This document shows, in pieces, positions 22,758 through 34,625 of a DNA stretch of 64,000 nucleotides (within the stretch, counting starts at the first letter, position 1; every line of letters starts with the position of its first letter). The notes beneath the pieces are model-generated. The model was not told the DNA's origin, searched no databases, and worked only from the letters and a program-made list of their open reading frames with translations. The position numbers and the translations under genes are program-made. The DNA comes from Aselliscus stoliczkanus (Eukaryota; Chordata; Mammalia; Chiroptera; Hipposideridae): the NCBI GenBank assembly GCA_033961575.1, contig CM066737.1, positions 97,678,709-97,742,708 on the forward strand. Reading direction: 5' to 3'.

Positions 22758-23521
22758 ACAGAAAAATAATTTAAGGGAAAGTTTTTAAGGGGATTCAGGA
22801 ATATCCAAAGTAATCTTTTACTTCTCATTTCTTTCCCAATCCTGCCCCTGATGTGGTCCTCAAAGGAGATGGATGGATGCACACAGGAAGCAAACCAGCC
22901 TCTACTGCTTCCTGGGGTGGTGGTTCTGATTCACACTGCCAACTCTTAAACATCCTTTACTTTGGCCATGTTTGCCTAAAAATCCAGTCTTCTCCCTTTC
23001 TTTTCTTTTTTTTTTACATTTTTTAAAATTTTATTTGTAATTAGTTTCAGGTGTACAACACAGTGCAATAGTTATACATTTTACCCCTCAAAGTGACAAC
23101 CCCCCACCCCCAATTCTCCACCCACTCCCCCCCATATCATATATATCTATTACTCTTCCTCTGACTCTCTTCCACAGTATAATCCACATCCTGTGACTAT
23201 CTATATATATTCAATTACAGTAAGTATACCACCTCCACTTTAGTAATACAGTGCAGTGATCAAACCTCTACTCCATCCATGAAATGGTCTCCCTAACAAG
23301 ACCTATGATCATCTGACATTCCACAGAATATTTACAACATTATTAATTATATTCCCCAAACTGTTTTTCCTATCCCAGTGGCAATATTGTAGTTGCCTAT
23401 TTTTGCTTTCTAATCCTTTCCCCTTCTCCCTCATCCCCATTCCCCTCCCAATTAGCAACCCTGATTTTTCCTCTATATCTATGAGACAGTTTCTGTTTAC
23501 TTTGCTCATTCATACAGTTTT

Positions 23522-26500
23522 TCAGATTCCACATATGAGTGAGATCATATGGTATTTGTCCTTCTCTGACTGACTTAATTCACTCAACATAATAGTCTCT
23601 AGGTCCATCCATATCATTGCAAATGGCACGATTTCATTCTTCCTTATAGCGGAGTAATACTCCATTGTATAAATATACCACAGTTTCTTAATCCAGTCAT
23701 CTACTGATGGGCATTTTGGTTGTTTCCAAGTCTTAGCTATTGTAAATTGTGCTGCTATGAACATAGGGGTGCATAACTTTTTTTGAATAAGTGTCTTGGT
23801 TTTTTCAGGATAAATACCTAGGAGTGGAATTGCTGGGTCAAACGGTAGCTCTATTTCCAGTTCTTTGATATACCTCCATACTGACTTCCATAGTGGCTGC
23901 ACCAATCTGCAGTCCCACCAACAGTGCAGCAGGGTCCCATTTTCCCCACAGCCCCGCCAGCACTTGTTGTTTGTTGATTTGTTGATGATAGCCATTCTGA
24001 CTGGAGTGAGGTGGTATCTCATGGTGGTTTTTATTTGCATTTCCCTAATGACCAGTGAGGTTGAACATTTTTTCATATGCCTGTTGGCCATCTGTATGTC
24101 CTCTTTAGAGAACTGTCTCTTCATATCTTCTGCCCATTTTTTAATTGGGTTGTTTGTTTTTTTGGTGTTGAGTTTCATGAGTGTTTTATAAATTTTGGAT
24201 ATTAACCCCTTATCAGATATATATCGTTGTCAAATATATTCTCCCATTCAGTAGGCTTCCTTTTTGTTTTATTAATGGTTTCCTTTGTTGTGAAAAAACT
24301 TTTAAGTCTGATATAATCCCATATGTTCATTTTTTCTTTTACTTCCCTTGCCCGTAGGGATGTATCAGTAAAAATATTGCTCTGGGTAATATCTGCAAAT
24401 GTACTCCCTATATTTTCTTTTAGGATTTTTATGGTTTCAGGTCTTACATTTAAGTCTTTAATCCATTTTGAATTTGTTCTTGTATAAGGCGCAAGGAGAT
24501 GATCCAGTTTCATTTTTTTGCATGTGTCAGTCCAATTTTCCCAGCACCACTTATTGAATAGACTATCTTTACTCCAGTGTAAATTCTTGCTTCCCTTGTC
24601 ATAGATTAACTGTCTGTAAATGCCTGGATTTATTTCTGGGCTCTCTGTTCTGTTCCACTGATCCATGTGCCTGTTTTTATGCCAATACCAAACTGTCTTG
24701 ATTACTGTGGCCTTGTAGTAGGTTTTGATGTCTGGTAGCGTGATCCCCACAACTTTGTTTTTATTTCTCAGAATTGCCGAGGCTATTCTGGGTCTTTTAT
24801 GATTCCATATAAATTTTAGGATTATATTTTCTATTTCTGTGAAAAATGCCCTTGGTAGTTTGATAGGAATTGCATTGAATCTATATATTGCTTTAGGCAG
24901 TATGGACATTTTAACTATATTAATTCTTCCTATCCATGAGCATGGTAGGTGTTTCCATTTATTTGTATCTTCTATGATTTCTTTCTTTAGTGTCTTATAA
25001 TTTTCTGAGTACAGATCTTTCACTTCTTTGGTTAAATTTGTTCCTAGGTATTTTATAGTTCTTGACGCAATTGTAAATGGGACAGTTTTCTTAATTTCTC
25101 CTTCCGTTAGTTTATTCTTGGTATATGCAAATGCCACTGATTTCTGAACATTGATTTTATATCCTGCTACTTTACTGAATTCGTCTATCAGTTCCAATAG
25201 TTTTTTGATGGAGTCTTTGGGGTTCTCTATATACAGTATCATGTCATCTGCATATAATGACAATTTTACTTCTTCCTTGCCAATTTGGATGCCTTTTATT
25301 TCTTTTTGTTGTCTGATTGCTGTGGCTAGAACTTCCAGCACTATGTTTAATAAAAGAGGAGAAAGTGGACAGCCTTGTCTTGTTCCTGATCTTAAGGGGA
25401 ATGGTTTTAGCTTTTCCCCATTGAGCATGATGTTAGCTGTAGGTTTATCATATATGGCTTTTATTATGTTGAGATATGATCCCTGTATTCCCACTTTGCT
25501 AAGGGTTTTTAACATAAATGGCTGTTGGATTTTGTCAAATGCTTTTTCTGCATCTATTGAAATGACCATGTGATCTTTATCCTTCATTTTGTTGATGTGG
25601 TGTGTCACATTAATTGATTTACGGATGTTGAACCAGCCTTGCGCACTAGGGATGAAACCCACTTGATCATGATGTATGATCTTCTTAATATATTGCTGAA
25701 TTCTGTTTGCTAATATTTTATTGAGAATTTTTGCATCTATATTCATCAGGGAGCTTGGCCTGTAGTTTTCCTTTTTTGTGATGTCCTTATCTGGTTTTGG
25801 AATCAGGGTGATAGTGGCTTCATAAAAGGAGTTTGGGAGCCTTCCCTCCTTCTGGATTTTTTGAAATAGTTTGAGAAGAATAGGTGATAGTTCTTTTTTG
25901 AATGTTTGATAAAATTCACTTGTGAAGCCGTCTGGTCCAGGGCTTTTGTTTTTTGGGAGCTTGTCAATTACTGATTCAATTTCCTTGGTAGTAATCAGGG
26001 TATTTAGATTTTCTGTTTCTTCTTGCGTTAGCTTTGGAAGGTTGTATGCTTCTAGAAAATTATCCATTTCTTCCAGATTGTCAAATTTGTTGGCATATAG
26101 TTGCTCATAGTAATTTCTTAGAATTTTTTTTATTTCTGTGATGTCTGTAGTCATTTCCCCTCTTTTCTTCCTGATTTTGCTAATTTGAGTCCTCTCTCTT
26201 TTTTTTTTTGATGAGCCTGGCTAGAGGTTTGTCAATATTGTTTATATTCTCAAGAAACCAGCTCTTGGTTTTATTGATCTTTTGAATTGTTTTTCTGTTC
26301 TCTATATTGTTTATTTCCGCTCTGGTCTTTATTATCTCCTTTCTTATACTCCCCTTGGGCCTCTTTTGCTGTTCTTTTTCCAGTTCCCTTAGGTGTAAGG
26401 ATAACCTGTTGATTTGAGATTTTTCTTCCTTCTTTAGGTAGGCTTGCACTGCTATAAACTTCCCTCTTAGGACTGCTTTGGCAGCATCCCAGAGATTTTG

Positions 26501-27349
26501 GGTCGTGGTGTTTTCATTTTCGTTTGTCTCTAGGTATCTTTTGATTTCCTCCTTGATCTCATTTGTGACCCACTCACTATTTAATAGCATATTGTTTAGC
26601 TTCCATTTATTTGTCAGCTTCCCGGATTTCTTCTTATAATTGATTTCTAGTTTCATAGCATTGTGGTCAGAGAATACAGTTGAAATGATTTCAGTTTTCT
26701 TAAATTTATTGAGACTTGTTTTGTGGCCTAACATGTGGTCTATCTTAGAAAATGTTCCATGTGCACTTGAAAAGAACGTATATTCTGTAGCTTTGGAATG
26801 AAATGCTCTGAAAATGTCTGCTAAATCCAGCTGGTCTAATGTGTCATTTAAGGTCGCTGTTTCCACATTGATTTTCTGTCTGGAGGATCTGTCCACTAGT
26901 GACAGCGGGGTGTTGAAGTCCCCTACTATGATAGTGTTACTGTTGATCTCTGTCTTTATGTCTGACAATATCTGTTTTATATATTTAGGGGCTCCTATGT
27001 TAGGTGCATAGATGTTTACTAGAGTTATGTCCTCTTGTTGGATCGATCCCTTCATTACTATGAAGTGTCCTTCTTTGTCCTTTGTTATATTCTTCAATTT
27101 AAAGTCCATTTTATCTGATATAAGTATCGCTACTCCAGCTTTTTTCTCAGTACCATTTGCATGAAATATTTTACTCCATCCCTTTACTTTCAGCCTGTAT
27201 GAATCTTTGCATCTGAGGTGAGTCTCTTGTATACAGCATATGCTGGGGTCTTGCTTTCTTATCCATTCAGCCACCCTATGTCTTTTTATTGGAGCATTTA
27301 ATCCATTTACATTTAATGTGATTATTGATAGGTGTGTATTTATTGCCAT
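23522..27349 (-). pseudogene. L1 'C' ORF2 (endonuclease-reverse transcriptase), two frameshifts
   Basis: The start [18 protein letters not shown] is the usual ORF2 start. The apurinic-endonuclease-like domain keeps its catalytic signatures: LNVNGLN, IQETH, VGDFN and FSDHN. After residue 389 the frame breaks at an A-homopolymer (26,195-26,210). The next open stretch (26,154-24,202) carries the RT domain with [10 protein letters not shown] and the intact YADD box. An extra 'at' near 24,220, compared with copy B, shifts the frame again. The last stretch (24,178-23,522) holds the Cys-rich C-terminus ([18 protein letters not shown]) and ends LICGI-stop. The total is about 1,275 codons, normal for L1 ORF2. 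Confidence 0.93.
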
Positions 27350-27397
27350 TTTGTTATTTGTGTTCGTAGTCTTTCTTAGGTTGTTTTTCTCTTCTAC

Positions 27398-28264
27398 TTA
27401 AAGAAGCCCTTTTAGCATTTCCTGCAAACCTGGCTTGGTGGTAATAAATTCCCTTAACTTATTCTTTTCTGCAAAGCTCCTTATCTCGCCTTTGATTTTA
27501 AATGATAACCTTGCTGGATACAGCAGTCTTGGTTGTAGGCCTTTATTTTTCATCACTTTGAAAACCTCCTGCCACTCCCTTCTGGCCTGCAAAGTTTCTG
27601 TAGAAAAGTCAGCTGATAATCTTATGGGGGTACCCTTGTAAGTAACTTGCTGCCTTTCCCTTGCTGCTTTAATTATTCTGTCTTTGTCCTTAACCCTTGC
27701 CATTTTCACTATAATGTGTCTTGGAGTGGGCCTGTTTGGAATCATCCTGGTTGGAACTCTTTACACTTCCTGAGCTTGTATTTCAATGTCCTTTGCCAGG
27801 TTAGGGAAGTTTTCAGACATTATTACTTCAAATATATTCTCAATCCCTTGCTCCCTCTCTTCTCCTTCTGGTACTCCAATGACCCTTGGGTTATTGCGTT
27901 TGATGTTGTCCCCCAGCTCTCTTAAACTATTTTCCATGTTTTTCATTCTTTTTTCTTTTTGTTGTTCCGCATGGGTGATCTCTGCTGTTTTGTCTTCTAA
28001 GTCACTGATTCGATTTTCTGCTTCATCCAATCTGCTAGTGATTCCATCAAGTTTGTTATTTAATTCAGTAATTGTGTTCTTAAGTTCTAGCTGGTTGCTT
28101 TTCATGATTTCTCTATCCTTCTTTATATTTTCATTAATTTCCTTGAACATTCTAATAATCAGTGTTCTGAACTCTGTCTCCGATAGGTTGGTTACCTCTA
28201 TTTCCACTGATTCAGGAAGTTTCTTCTGTTCTTTTATTTGTGTTATGTTTCTTTGTCTCCCCAT
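27398..28264 (-). pseudogene. L1 'C' ORF1 with one in-frame stop
   Basis: Two hundred and eighty-nine codons including the terminal stop, with a premature TAA at codon 168. Copy B has a CAG glutamine at this place (gtgcagaga against gtgtaaaga), and the frame is otherwise continuous. A coiled coil precedes the break (residues 50-125, rich in L/I heptads and ending in a KEKRMKNMEN stretch). RRM wording (IGVPEGEEREQGIENIF) and the C-terminal RPTPRHIIVKMARVKDKDR block follow in order. Spacing to ORF2 is 48 bases. The truncated protein would lack the RNA-binding C-terminal domain. Confidence 0.92.
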
Positions 28265-28759
28265 TCTGGCTTACTCTTTGTGTTTGCTTCAATATAACAG
28301 ATAGATCCCTCAGATTTCTCAGTCTTTTCTGGGTAAACTTATATGGTGTGTGTCCTTTATATTTGAATTACTCAGTCTCCCTATTCTCCTGTGCTTGTAT
28401 CTGAGGTGTTCCTTGTGTCGTGCATCCTCAGTTGTTGAAGTTTTAGTTTTGATTACTTTTGGCTTTTCAGTAGGTGGGATTGACTCCCAGATTGATTAGC
28501 TGTGAGGATCAGCAGCGTCTGCAGCTTATGAGCTGCTGTGAGAGGATTGACCCCTTGATGAAACTTGGACGCTATGGGCCCTAGTACCTGTAGTAACTTC
28601 CTTTTGGGTGTGACTCGTGTATGTCAAACCCAGAAATGCTCTGGTTTTATCTAAAGTTGGTCTCCGGGTATGATGATTCTTGTATCTGTTTGTTTGGACC
28701 CACTGCTGCAGAGTGATTTTAGAGCATAACAGATCAACAAGAACAACCTCCGCAGCCAC

Positions 28760-29240
28760 CAAAGGAAACCAAATGCTCGCACAAGTAAAAAAAAACCAAC
28801 CATCAAACTACAGTCAACTTGTACAGAAATATCAATCATACTAATGAAGAAAACAAACAGAAACAAAACAAAAACCACACACACAATAATAACAGAAGAG
28901 GAAACAAAATAAAATACACTATCCTAAAATAAAAAATAGAATAAACATGAGAAACTGATTAGCTATACCTAAAAAATAAAATAAAAAAAGTAACAATAAA
29001 AATTAAAAAAATAAAATTTGCAGAAAAATGAAAAAGAGGAAAAGTGAGAAGAATGAATAAAATAAGAGAGAAAGTGAGGGTGGGGAAAAAAGAAAAAGAA
29101 AAGAAAGAAAAAGAAAAAGAAAAAAGAAAAAAAAACGAAAAAAATATATATTTGTCTACACACCCATATATATGGACATATATTCACCTATATACACCTA
29201 TATATATGCCTATATTAAAAACTACAAAATGATAAGAATG
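28760..29240 (-). repeat. A-rich (sense T-rich) low-complexity block in L1 'C' 5'UTR
   Basis: On the plus strand this is an A-rich tract with aaaac, ataaa and gaaaa units, densest at 29,085-29,135. In the sense of the L1 it is a T/pyrimidine-rich stretch upstream of ORF1. Confidence 0.6.
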
Positions 29241-29974
29241 AAATAGAAATAGAAACCAAAAACAACCAAGGTAAGCAGCCAATAAAGGGAAAACAAAACA
29301 GAATAAAACCAAACAAACCAAAAATACCCGTGCCAGTCTAGGCTAAAGTCCACCAAGCTCTCTTCAGTTTGCTGTACAAAAATTCCTGTGCGTCTTGTGG
29401 GAACAGTAGGCCACCTGATGCCTAGCGTGATCCTGGCACTGCAGGTTTGCTGTACTTGAGTGTGGTTGTGACGTGTGATTGGTGGTTTCTACAAAGTCAC
29501 TGCCTTTTTGCTTTTGCCTGTCCCAAGGCAGGCTGCACCCCCAAAGGCTCAATGAGTGTCTCTGGGCACCCCTTCGGCTGACAGCTGCGGAGAATTAAAG
29601 AATTCCTCACTACCAAAAGCCTGCTGCTAAGAATCTGTTAATTAGTGCCTCAGCAGGTGAACCTGCCCTGCCTCCCATGCCTTGCCTAAAGGTGGGGGCG
29701 GGGTAGGTAGTCTCACTCTGCAGCCTTCACTGGGTGGAAATTCTCAACCCCCTGCAGGTAGGAATATCTTCCTAGTCTGCCCCTACTGCTCCATTCAGGA
29801 GTCAGTTTAAGACTGTCTTGGCAGGGGCCAAAGTTTGTGGGAGTGGGTGTTATTGGTTTTTTTTTTTTTGCTTTCTGTTCAAGAGTAGAAAAAGGAAAAA
29901 ATAAATAAAAAACATAAAAACAAAGCCACAGTTCCAACACTGTTTTAAGCTAAGGCCTTTGCCTCTTATGCTCC

Positions 29975-30560
29975 AGCGGAGTTCCTGCTGCTCTCCCAAA
30001 GGGTCTGCCGGGATTTAGGGAATTGCGCGCACCCTACCGCGTGGCTAAGATCCCCGCTCCGCGTCTCTCGGGGACCTGCGTCTCCGCCCGGTGCTCTGCG
30101 TGTCCGAGCGAGTCTTCTTTTTCCCCTGCTCCCGGGTTTCAGGCTTCTGCCTCGGAGCCGGCGCGCGCCCGCGCCGTTCTCCTGCTGCGCTTCTGGAGGG
30201 ACTGCCGCCGGGGTTCAGGGGACTGCACGCCCCCTGTCGTGCGGCTCCGATCCCCGCTCCGTCTCTTGGGGACCTGCGTCTCCGCCCGGCGCGTGCTGCT
30301 TCTCCTCGGGCCAGTCCTCTTTTTTTCCCCTGCTCCCAGGTTTCAGGCTTCTGCCTGCGCTCTGTGGACCCGGTGGGCACAGAGACTGATCCCTGAACCG
30401 GGAGGGTGTAGGGATTGATCTTGCCCTGCTTCCTGGGGACCCGGCGAGCCGCAGGTGCAGCTCGTACCTCTGCACAGTCTTCTCCTCTCTCTCCTCCTGC
30501 ACTTGCCTGGCCTGAGGCTTCTGCCTCAGACTGCAAACCAATGCGCTCTTGCTGAACTCT
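29975..30560 (-). repeat. CpG-rich tandem monomers (about 200 bp) in L1 'C' 5'UTR
   Basis: On the plus strand gggacctgcgtctccgcccg occurs at 30,071 and 30,268, and aggcttctgcct at 30,141, 30,345 and 30,515. This gives two good units of 197-204 bp and one diverged unit of about 170 bp. CpG density is far above the window background. The position at the L1 5' end fits an internal promoter array, but activity is not shown. Confidence 0.8.
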
Positions 30561-30923
30561 AGGTGGGCCGTGGGCCGCAGGGAGCGAGCCGGGGCAACAC
30601 TCACTGTGACTCCCAGTCTTCTGTCTTTCAAAGCCCAAACCTAAGTTTAGTCTTGGTAAGCCTAGGTGAGGAAGGCCACACCTTTCCAGCTGTGCAGGAG
30701 GAAATGGGGTGAGACAGACCCAGCAAATGAGTATGCTTTTCCCATGGATTATAGCTGCTACCCCAAGCCTTTTAATGCAGGGACAAAAGACCCCGGGGTG
30801 GGGAGAGAACATAATAAAGAAGGGAGGGAGACAAAGAAATTAGAAGAGTCAGAGTGTGGGGGAAGGGGAGACAGAGACATATAAGGGACAGAGATAAAGG
30901 ATGATAAAAGGAGACAGGTGCAG

Positions 30924-31328
30924 GGGCTGCCTGGTTGCCACAGTTGATTAAGAGCGTGAGCTCTGAGCAACAGGGCTACCAGTTTGATTTCCACATGGGC
31001 CAGTGAGCTGCCCCCAAGCTGAGCTGCCAATAAGTGACAGGATTGCTTAGTGGTTAGAGCGTGTGCTCTTAGCAACAAGGTTTCCAATTTGACTCCTGCA
31101 TGGGATGGTGGGCTATGCCCACCGCAACTAAGATTGAACACCGCACCTTGAGCTGAGCTGCCCAGAGCTGCCATGACCTGCCGACGGGCAGCTGGATGGT
31201 GACTCGACTTGGGGCTGAGCTAGCTGCGCCCTCCACAGCTAAGACTGAAGGACAACAACTTGGCTGTTCCCCTTCCCCAACTCCCCAACACTGTTCCCCT
31301 TCCCCAATCAAATCTTTAAAAAAAAAGA
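30924..31328 (+). mobile_element. Dimeric tRNA-derived SINE
   Basis: Two tRNA-like heads in tandem (agttgattaagagcgtgagc near 30,940 and ttagtggttagagcgtgtgc near 31,050), then a body with caactaagattgaac and a tail ttccccttccccaatc plus poly(A). The duplication agacaggtgcag lies at 30,912-30,923 and 31,329-31,340. Confidence 0.88.
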
Positions 31329-31340
31329 AGACAGGTGCAG

Positions 31341-32140
31341 AGAGAGCCACATACAGAGACAACTGCAAAGAGACCTTGGAAGAGTGGGGTCAGAGTGAGC
31401 AACGTGGCAGAGAGCAGAGCCTGGGGAGAAAGGTAGCTAGTGACATTTTATAACTAGTGTCACCTGCAGCAGGAGGAGCCCAGGTCATTTGGGACAGCAG
31501 CTTAAAGTAGTTTATTAAGCTATGTGATGCTACCACTCTCCTCCATTACTCCAAAACTCTACACACCACAAGCTTTTGTACATGATGATTTGGGTGCAGG
31601 AAGGGAGGAGGGGTGGTGTGCAGGGTGGGCCTATGGCAGGGCTGCTGGATACCCGCAGGGCTGGACAAAGGGACAAGTGAGGCTGAAAGCCAGCCAAGCA
31701 TGTTCCATTTGCCAAGCCCTGTGCCCGTGGGGGATAGGGTGGTGTATTTAAGACAGAAGGTTCTCATGGATCTCTGTCCCTTTGCTCACCGAGGTTATGC
31801 TTCTCGACATTTTCATCACTGTGAAGCAGTCCAGGTTTGAATTCTCGAGCTCCTATAACGTTGTCATAGGGCTTTGTACTGGCTGCTGGGGTTCCTTCGT
31901 CAACAAAACAGGTGTGCTTCCAGAGTCTTATTGTTTTCTACTTTTGAAGGGGAGTCCCTACTCATAGCTGAAGTCACAGCGTAACCACCACTACCCGCTC
32001 AGGGAATCTGTGGCACTGCTGTTGATACCTGGCCTCATGGCCCCTCAGCCTGCCTCTCTTCTCTAGCATCTCTTTCCTTCTCTAACTTAGGGTGTATTCT
32101 GGCATCATGGAGCCTTGCTCACCTGCAGTAGACCAGGAGA
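31341..32140. other. Intergenic DNA, nothing recognised
   Basis: Moderate GC and several overlapping short open frames on both strands, none with a domain. No promoter or exon could be supported. Confidence 0.5.
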
Positions 32141-32318
32141 CATGTGCCAGTTCCTGGAGATGTGTTTTGGTTGTCACACTTGGGGGGGGGCGCAATGTTA
32201 CTGGCATCAAGTAGGTAGAGGCCAGGGACATTGCTGAATATCCTACAGTGCACAGAACAATCCACCACACAGAATAATCCAGCCTCAAATATCAGTAGTG
32301 CCAGGTTGAGAAACACTG
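32141..32318 (+). mobile_element. MER20 (hAT-Charlie) DNA transposon
   Basis: Characteristic order: tttggttgtcacac, a G-run, actggcatcaagtaggtaga, cctacagtgcacagaacaat, and the end ggttgagaaacactg. It is a eutherian-age non-autonomous element of about 180 bp, with the 5' terminus partly eroded. Confidence 0.8.
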
Positions 32319-32335
32319 ATGTTGCTACAACTCAG

Positions 32336-32338
<3 letters not shown>

Positions 32339-32383
<45 letters not shown>
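32339..32383. repeat. (TG)n microsatellite
   Basis: About 22 uninterrupted TG units just after MER20. Confidence 0.95.
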
Positions 32384-32385
<2 letters not shown>

Positions 32386-32707
32386 GAGGTGTTAATGCTC
32401 CTGGGGGCAGCACTCAAGGAATGGAGGATGCCAGTGGGTAACTGGCTGGGGTTCCCTGTCCTCTGGTAGGGTAACTCTGAGTGTGTTCTAAAGTTTCTCG
32501 AAGGGTTCCCAGGAGGACTGAGCTTCCGTTGCCCAAAGAAGCAAATCGTTCACTACAGCACCCTTCATTGGATTTTATAAAAGTATTTCCATCTCACTCC
32601 CCCACCCCTTGTTCATGTTACTAGGAATCACTTCTCAAATCAACTATCTATACCCAAGTTCTTTCAGGGTCTACTTTTAATACAGATGCCTGCCCTGATT
32701 CCCTAGT
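32384..32707. other. Intergenic DNA, nothing recognised
   Basis: Short non-coding stretch between the microsatellite and the mariner, with no signal seen. Confidence 0.5.
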
Positions 32708-32709
32708 TA

Positions 32710-33995
32710 TTGGGTTGTTGGAAAAGTCATGACGTATTTTGTCTATGTTTTTCAAAGGTCATTTATTTATATAAAGAACAAAGATCAATCAATGATGTAT
32801 TGCCCATTTTGTTCAACAACTTTTTGCCATCTTTCAGTGAGCTTCATAACTCCTCGTTCATAGAAGGACATGTCTCTACTTGCGAAAAACTGAACAAGGT
32901 ACTGATTTATAGCCTCATCTGAATTGAACGTTATACCAAACAAGGAGTTTTGAAGAGAGTGAAACAAGTGGAAGTCTGATGGCACAAGGTCAGGCAAGTA
33001 TGGTGGGTATGTCAACACATCCCATCCAAGCTCCAATAATTTTTGACGGATGATCAAACTTGTGTGTGGTCTCGCATTGTTGCAATGGAACACAACTCCT
33101 TTACAATTAACAAGCTCTGGACGTTTCTGGATGATGGATTCATTCAAACTGTCCAATTGCCGACAGTACACTTTCGAATTGATTGTTTGGTTCCTTGGTA
33201 GGAGCTCGAAAAACACGACACCTTTAAAATCCCACCACTCTGAGAGCATAACCTTCCTCTGATGAATGTCTAATTTCGATGTAGTTTGAGGTGAATCATC
33301 ATGTCAGGACCAAGACTGTTTGCACACCACATTGTCATAAACAATCCACTTTTCATCACCAGTGATCAGTTGCTTCAAAAAAGGATCCTTTTACTCAGGT
33401 TTAATGAGCATATTGCAGATGTTTATACGTGCTGTCAAACTTCCTTCCGTTCATGCGGAATCCAAATACCGAGCTTGCTTACCTATCCCAGCTTCTTCAG
33501 GTGGTCATGAACGCTTGAATGATGGATGGTCAATGTTTCTGCAATCTCTCATGTCGTGTAATGTGGGTTTGACTCGATCAATGCCTTTACTTTGTCGTCA
33601 TCAACCTCGGTGGGCCTCCCTGCCGAGGAGCGTCATTGAGATCAAAATCACCAGCACGGAATTTCGTGAACCATTGTTGGCACTGACGTTCTTTTAGAGC
33701 ATCATCATCATAAACTTTACGCAACTTTTCACAAGCTTGACGCTCATTCTTCCCTTGATGGAAGTAAAACAGTAAAATATGGCAAAAATGCAGTTTGGTC
33801 TTCCATCTTCAACTTGTTGTAAAATCAAGTTGTTCAAAACTCGACCAAATCACTCAATTTTTTTCAGAATGAAGCTAGCACTGTCAGCTGTCAAATGACA
33901 TAGCAATAACATACATGCGAATGACTCTAGTCCTTCCAAAAGTGAAGTAATGCCATCTGTCACAAACATGAGTCATGACTTTTCCAACAACCCAA
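32710..33995 (-). mobile_element. Full-length mariner (Tc1/mariner) element
   Basis: The 1,286-bp element is bounded by TA dinucleotides (32,708-32,709 and 33,996-33,997), the standard mariner target duplication. The terminal inverted repeats begin ttgggttgttggaaaagtca and are identical for 24 bases. Length, termini and the transposase between them show a complete element of the autonomous size class, not an internally deleted derivative. Confidence 0.93.
32785..33900 (-). pseudogene. Mariner transposase, decayed
   Basis: Mariner transposases are cut-and-paste DDD enzymes with an N-terminal helix-turn-helix. N-terminal wording is readable (QWFTKFRAGDFD near 33,690) but is followed by stops and frame changes. 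The first catalytic Asp is present in GDEKWI (near 33,355). The open C-terminal 154 residues (33,249-32,785) contain WWDFKGV, then FHCNNARPH where active relatives have HDNARPH, so the second Asp is Asn. PYLPDLVPSDFHLF keeps the third Asp. The D34D-type spacing supports a mariner. It is inactive. Confidence 0.88.
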
Positions 33996-34180
33996 TAGAT
34001 CAGGTTTCTCTACCTTGAGTGCATCCATCCCTCTTTGCAGTAACTTTGTATTTAATGTCAGTTTCCTTCATAGACTGTGAAGTCTATACGGACTAGATCT
34101 ATGCTTATCTTATTCAGTGCTGTCATTTCATGGATTAGTGCAGTTTCTGGCACATGGTAGGTGGTCAGAAAATTTTTTTT

Positions 34181-34625
34181 TTAAAGATTTTATTGGGGAA
34201 TTGGGGGAGGGGAACAGCGCTGGGGAATCGCGGGGAAGGAGAACAGACAAGTTGCTGTCTTTTTGTTCTTCAGTCTAGTTGCAGAGGACGCCGCCTCACT
34301 GGCCCATGTTGGCATTGTCACTGCATTCTTCCCGGATGAGGCAGATCAGTCGCCGGTCTCTGGATGGTCACTCACTGCAGCTATTGGCAGCTCACTCTGG
34401 CTGCCAGCCACTCATGCTGGCTGCCGGCCACTCACTGTAGCCTATGGCAGCCCACTGCAGCAGGGGCTGCAGCCTACACTGTCGCTGGGGCTTGCACAGC
34501 CCAGCTCCAGGTGGAGCTGTTGTTAGCTGTGGAGGGCAGTGTCACTGGCCCTCATATGTGGGATTCGAACCGGGGCCGCTGGCATCCCCAAACCAGCTCT
34601 TAACCAATGTGCCATTCGGCCGGCC
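34181..34625 (-). mobile_element. Long tRNA-derived SINE
   Basis: Poly(T), ttttattggggaattggg, body and head in minus orientation. The duplicated target cagaaaatttttt / cagaaaatatttttt lies at 34,166 and 34,626. Confidence 0.9.

Larger units (their letters stand above)
23001..30612 (-). mobile_element. Full-length L1 'C', young but disabled
   Basis: A 7.6-kb element on the minus strand with a 2.35-kb 5'UTR (30,612-28,265), ORF1, ORF2 and 3'UTR ending in poly(A), seen as poly(T) at 23,001-23,020. A duplicated target matching at 15 of 17 bases flanks it: ccagtcttctccctttc at 22,984-23,000 and ccagtcttctgtctttc at 30,613-30,629. No other element interrupts it. Only one nonsense change in ORF1 and two frameshifts in ORF2 separate it from an open structure, so it is younger than copies A, B and D. 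Confidence 0.93.

Noticed and set aside
24202..26154. 650-codon frame that could be taken as a standalone reverse transcriptase gene
   Set aside because: It is the middle of L1 'C' ORF2 between two frameshifts, not an independent or domesticated gene.
32339..32383. Regularly repeated sequence resembling an array such as CRISPR
   Set aside because: Plain dinucleotide microsatellite; no spacer/repeat structure anywhere, and the DNA is mammalian.
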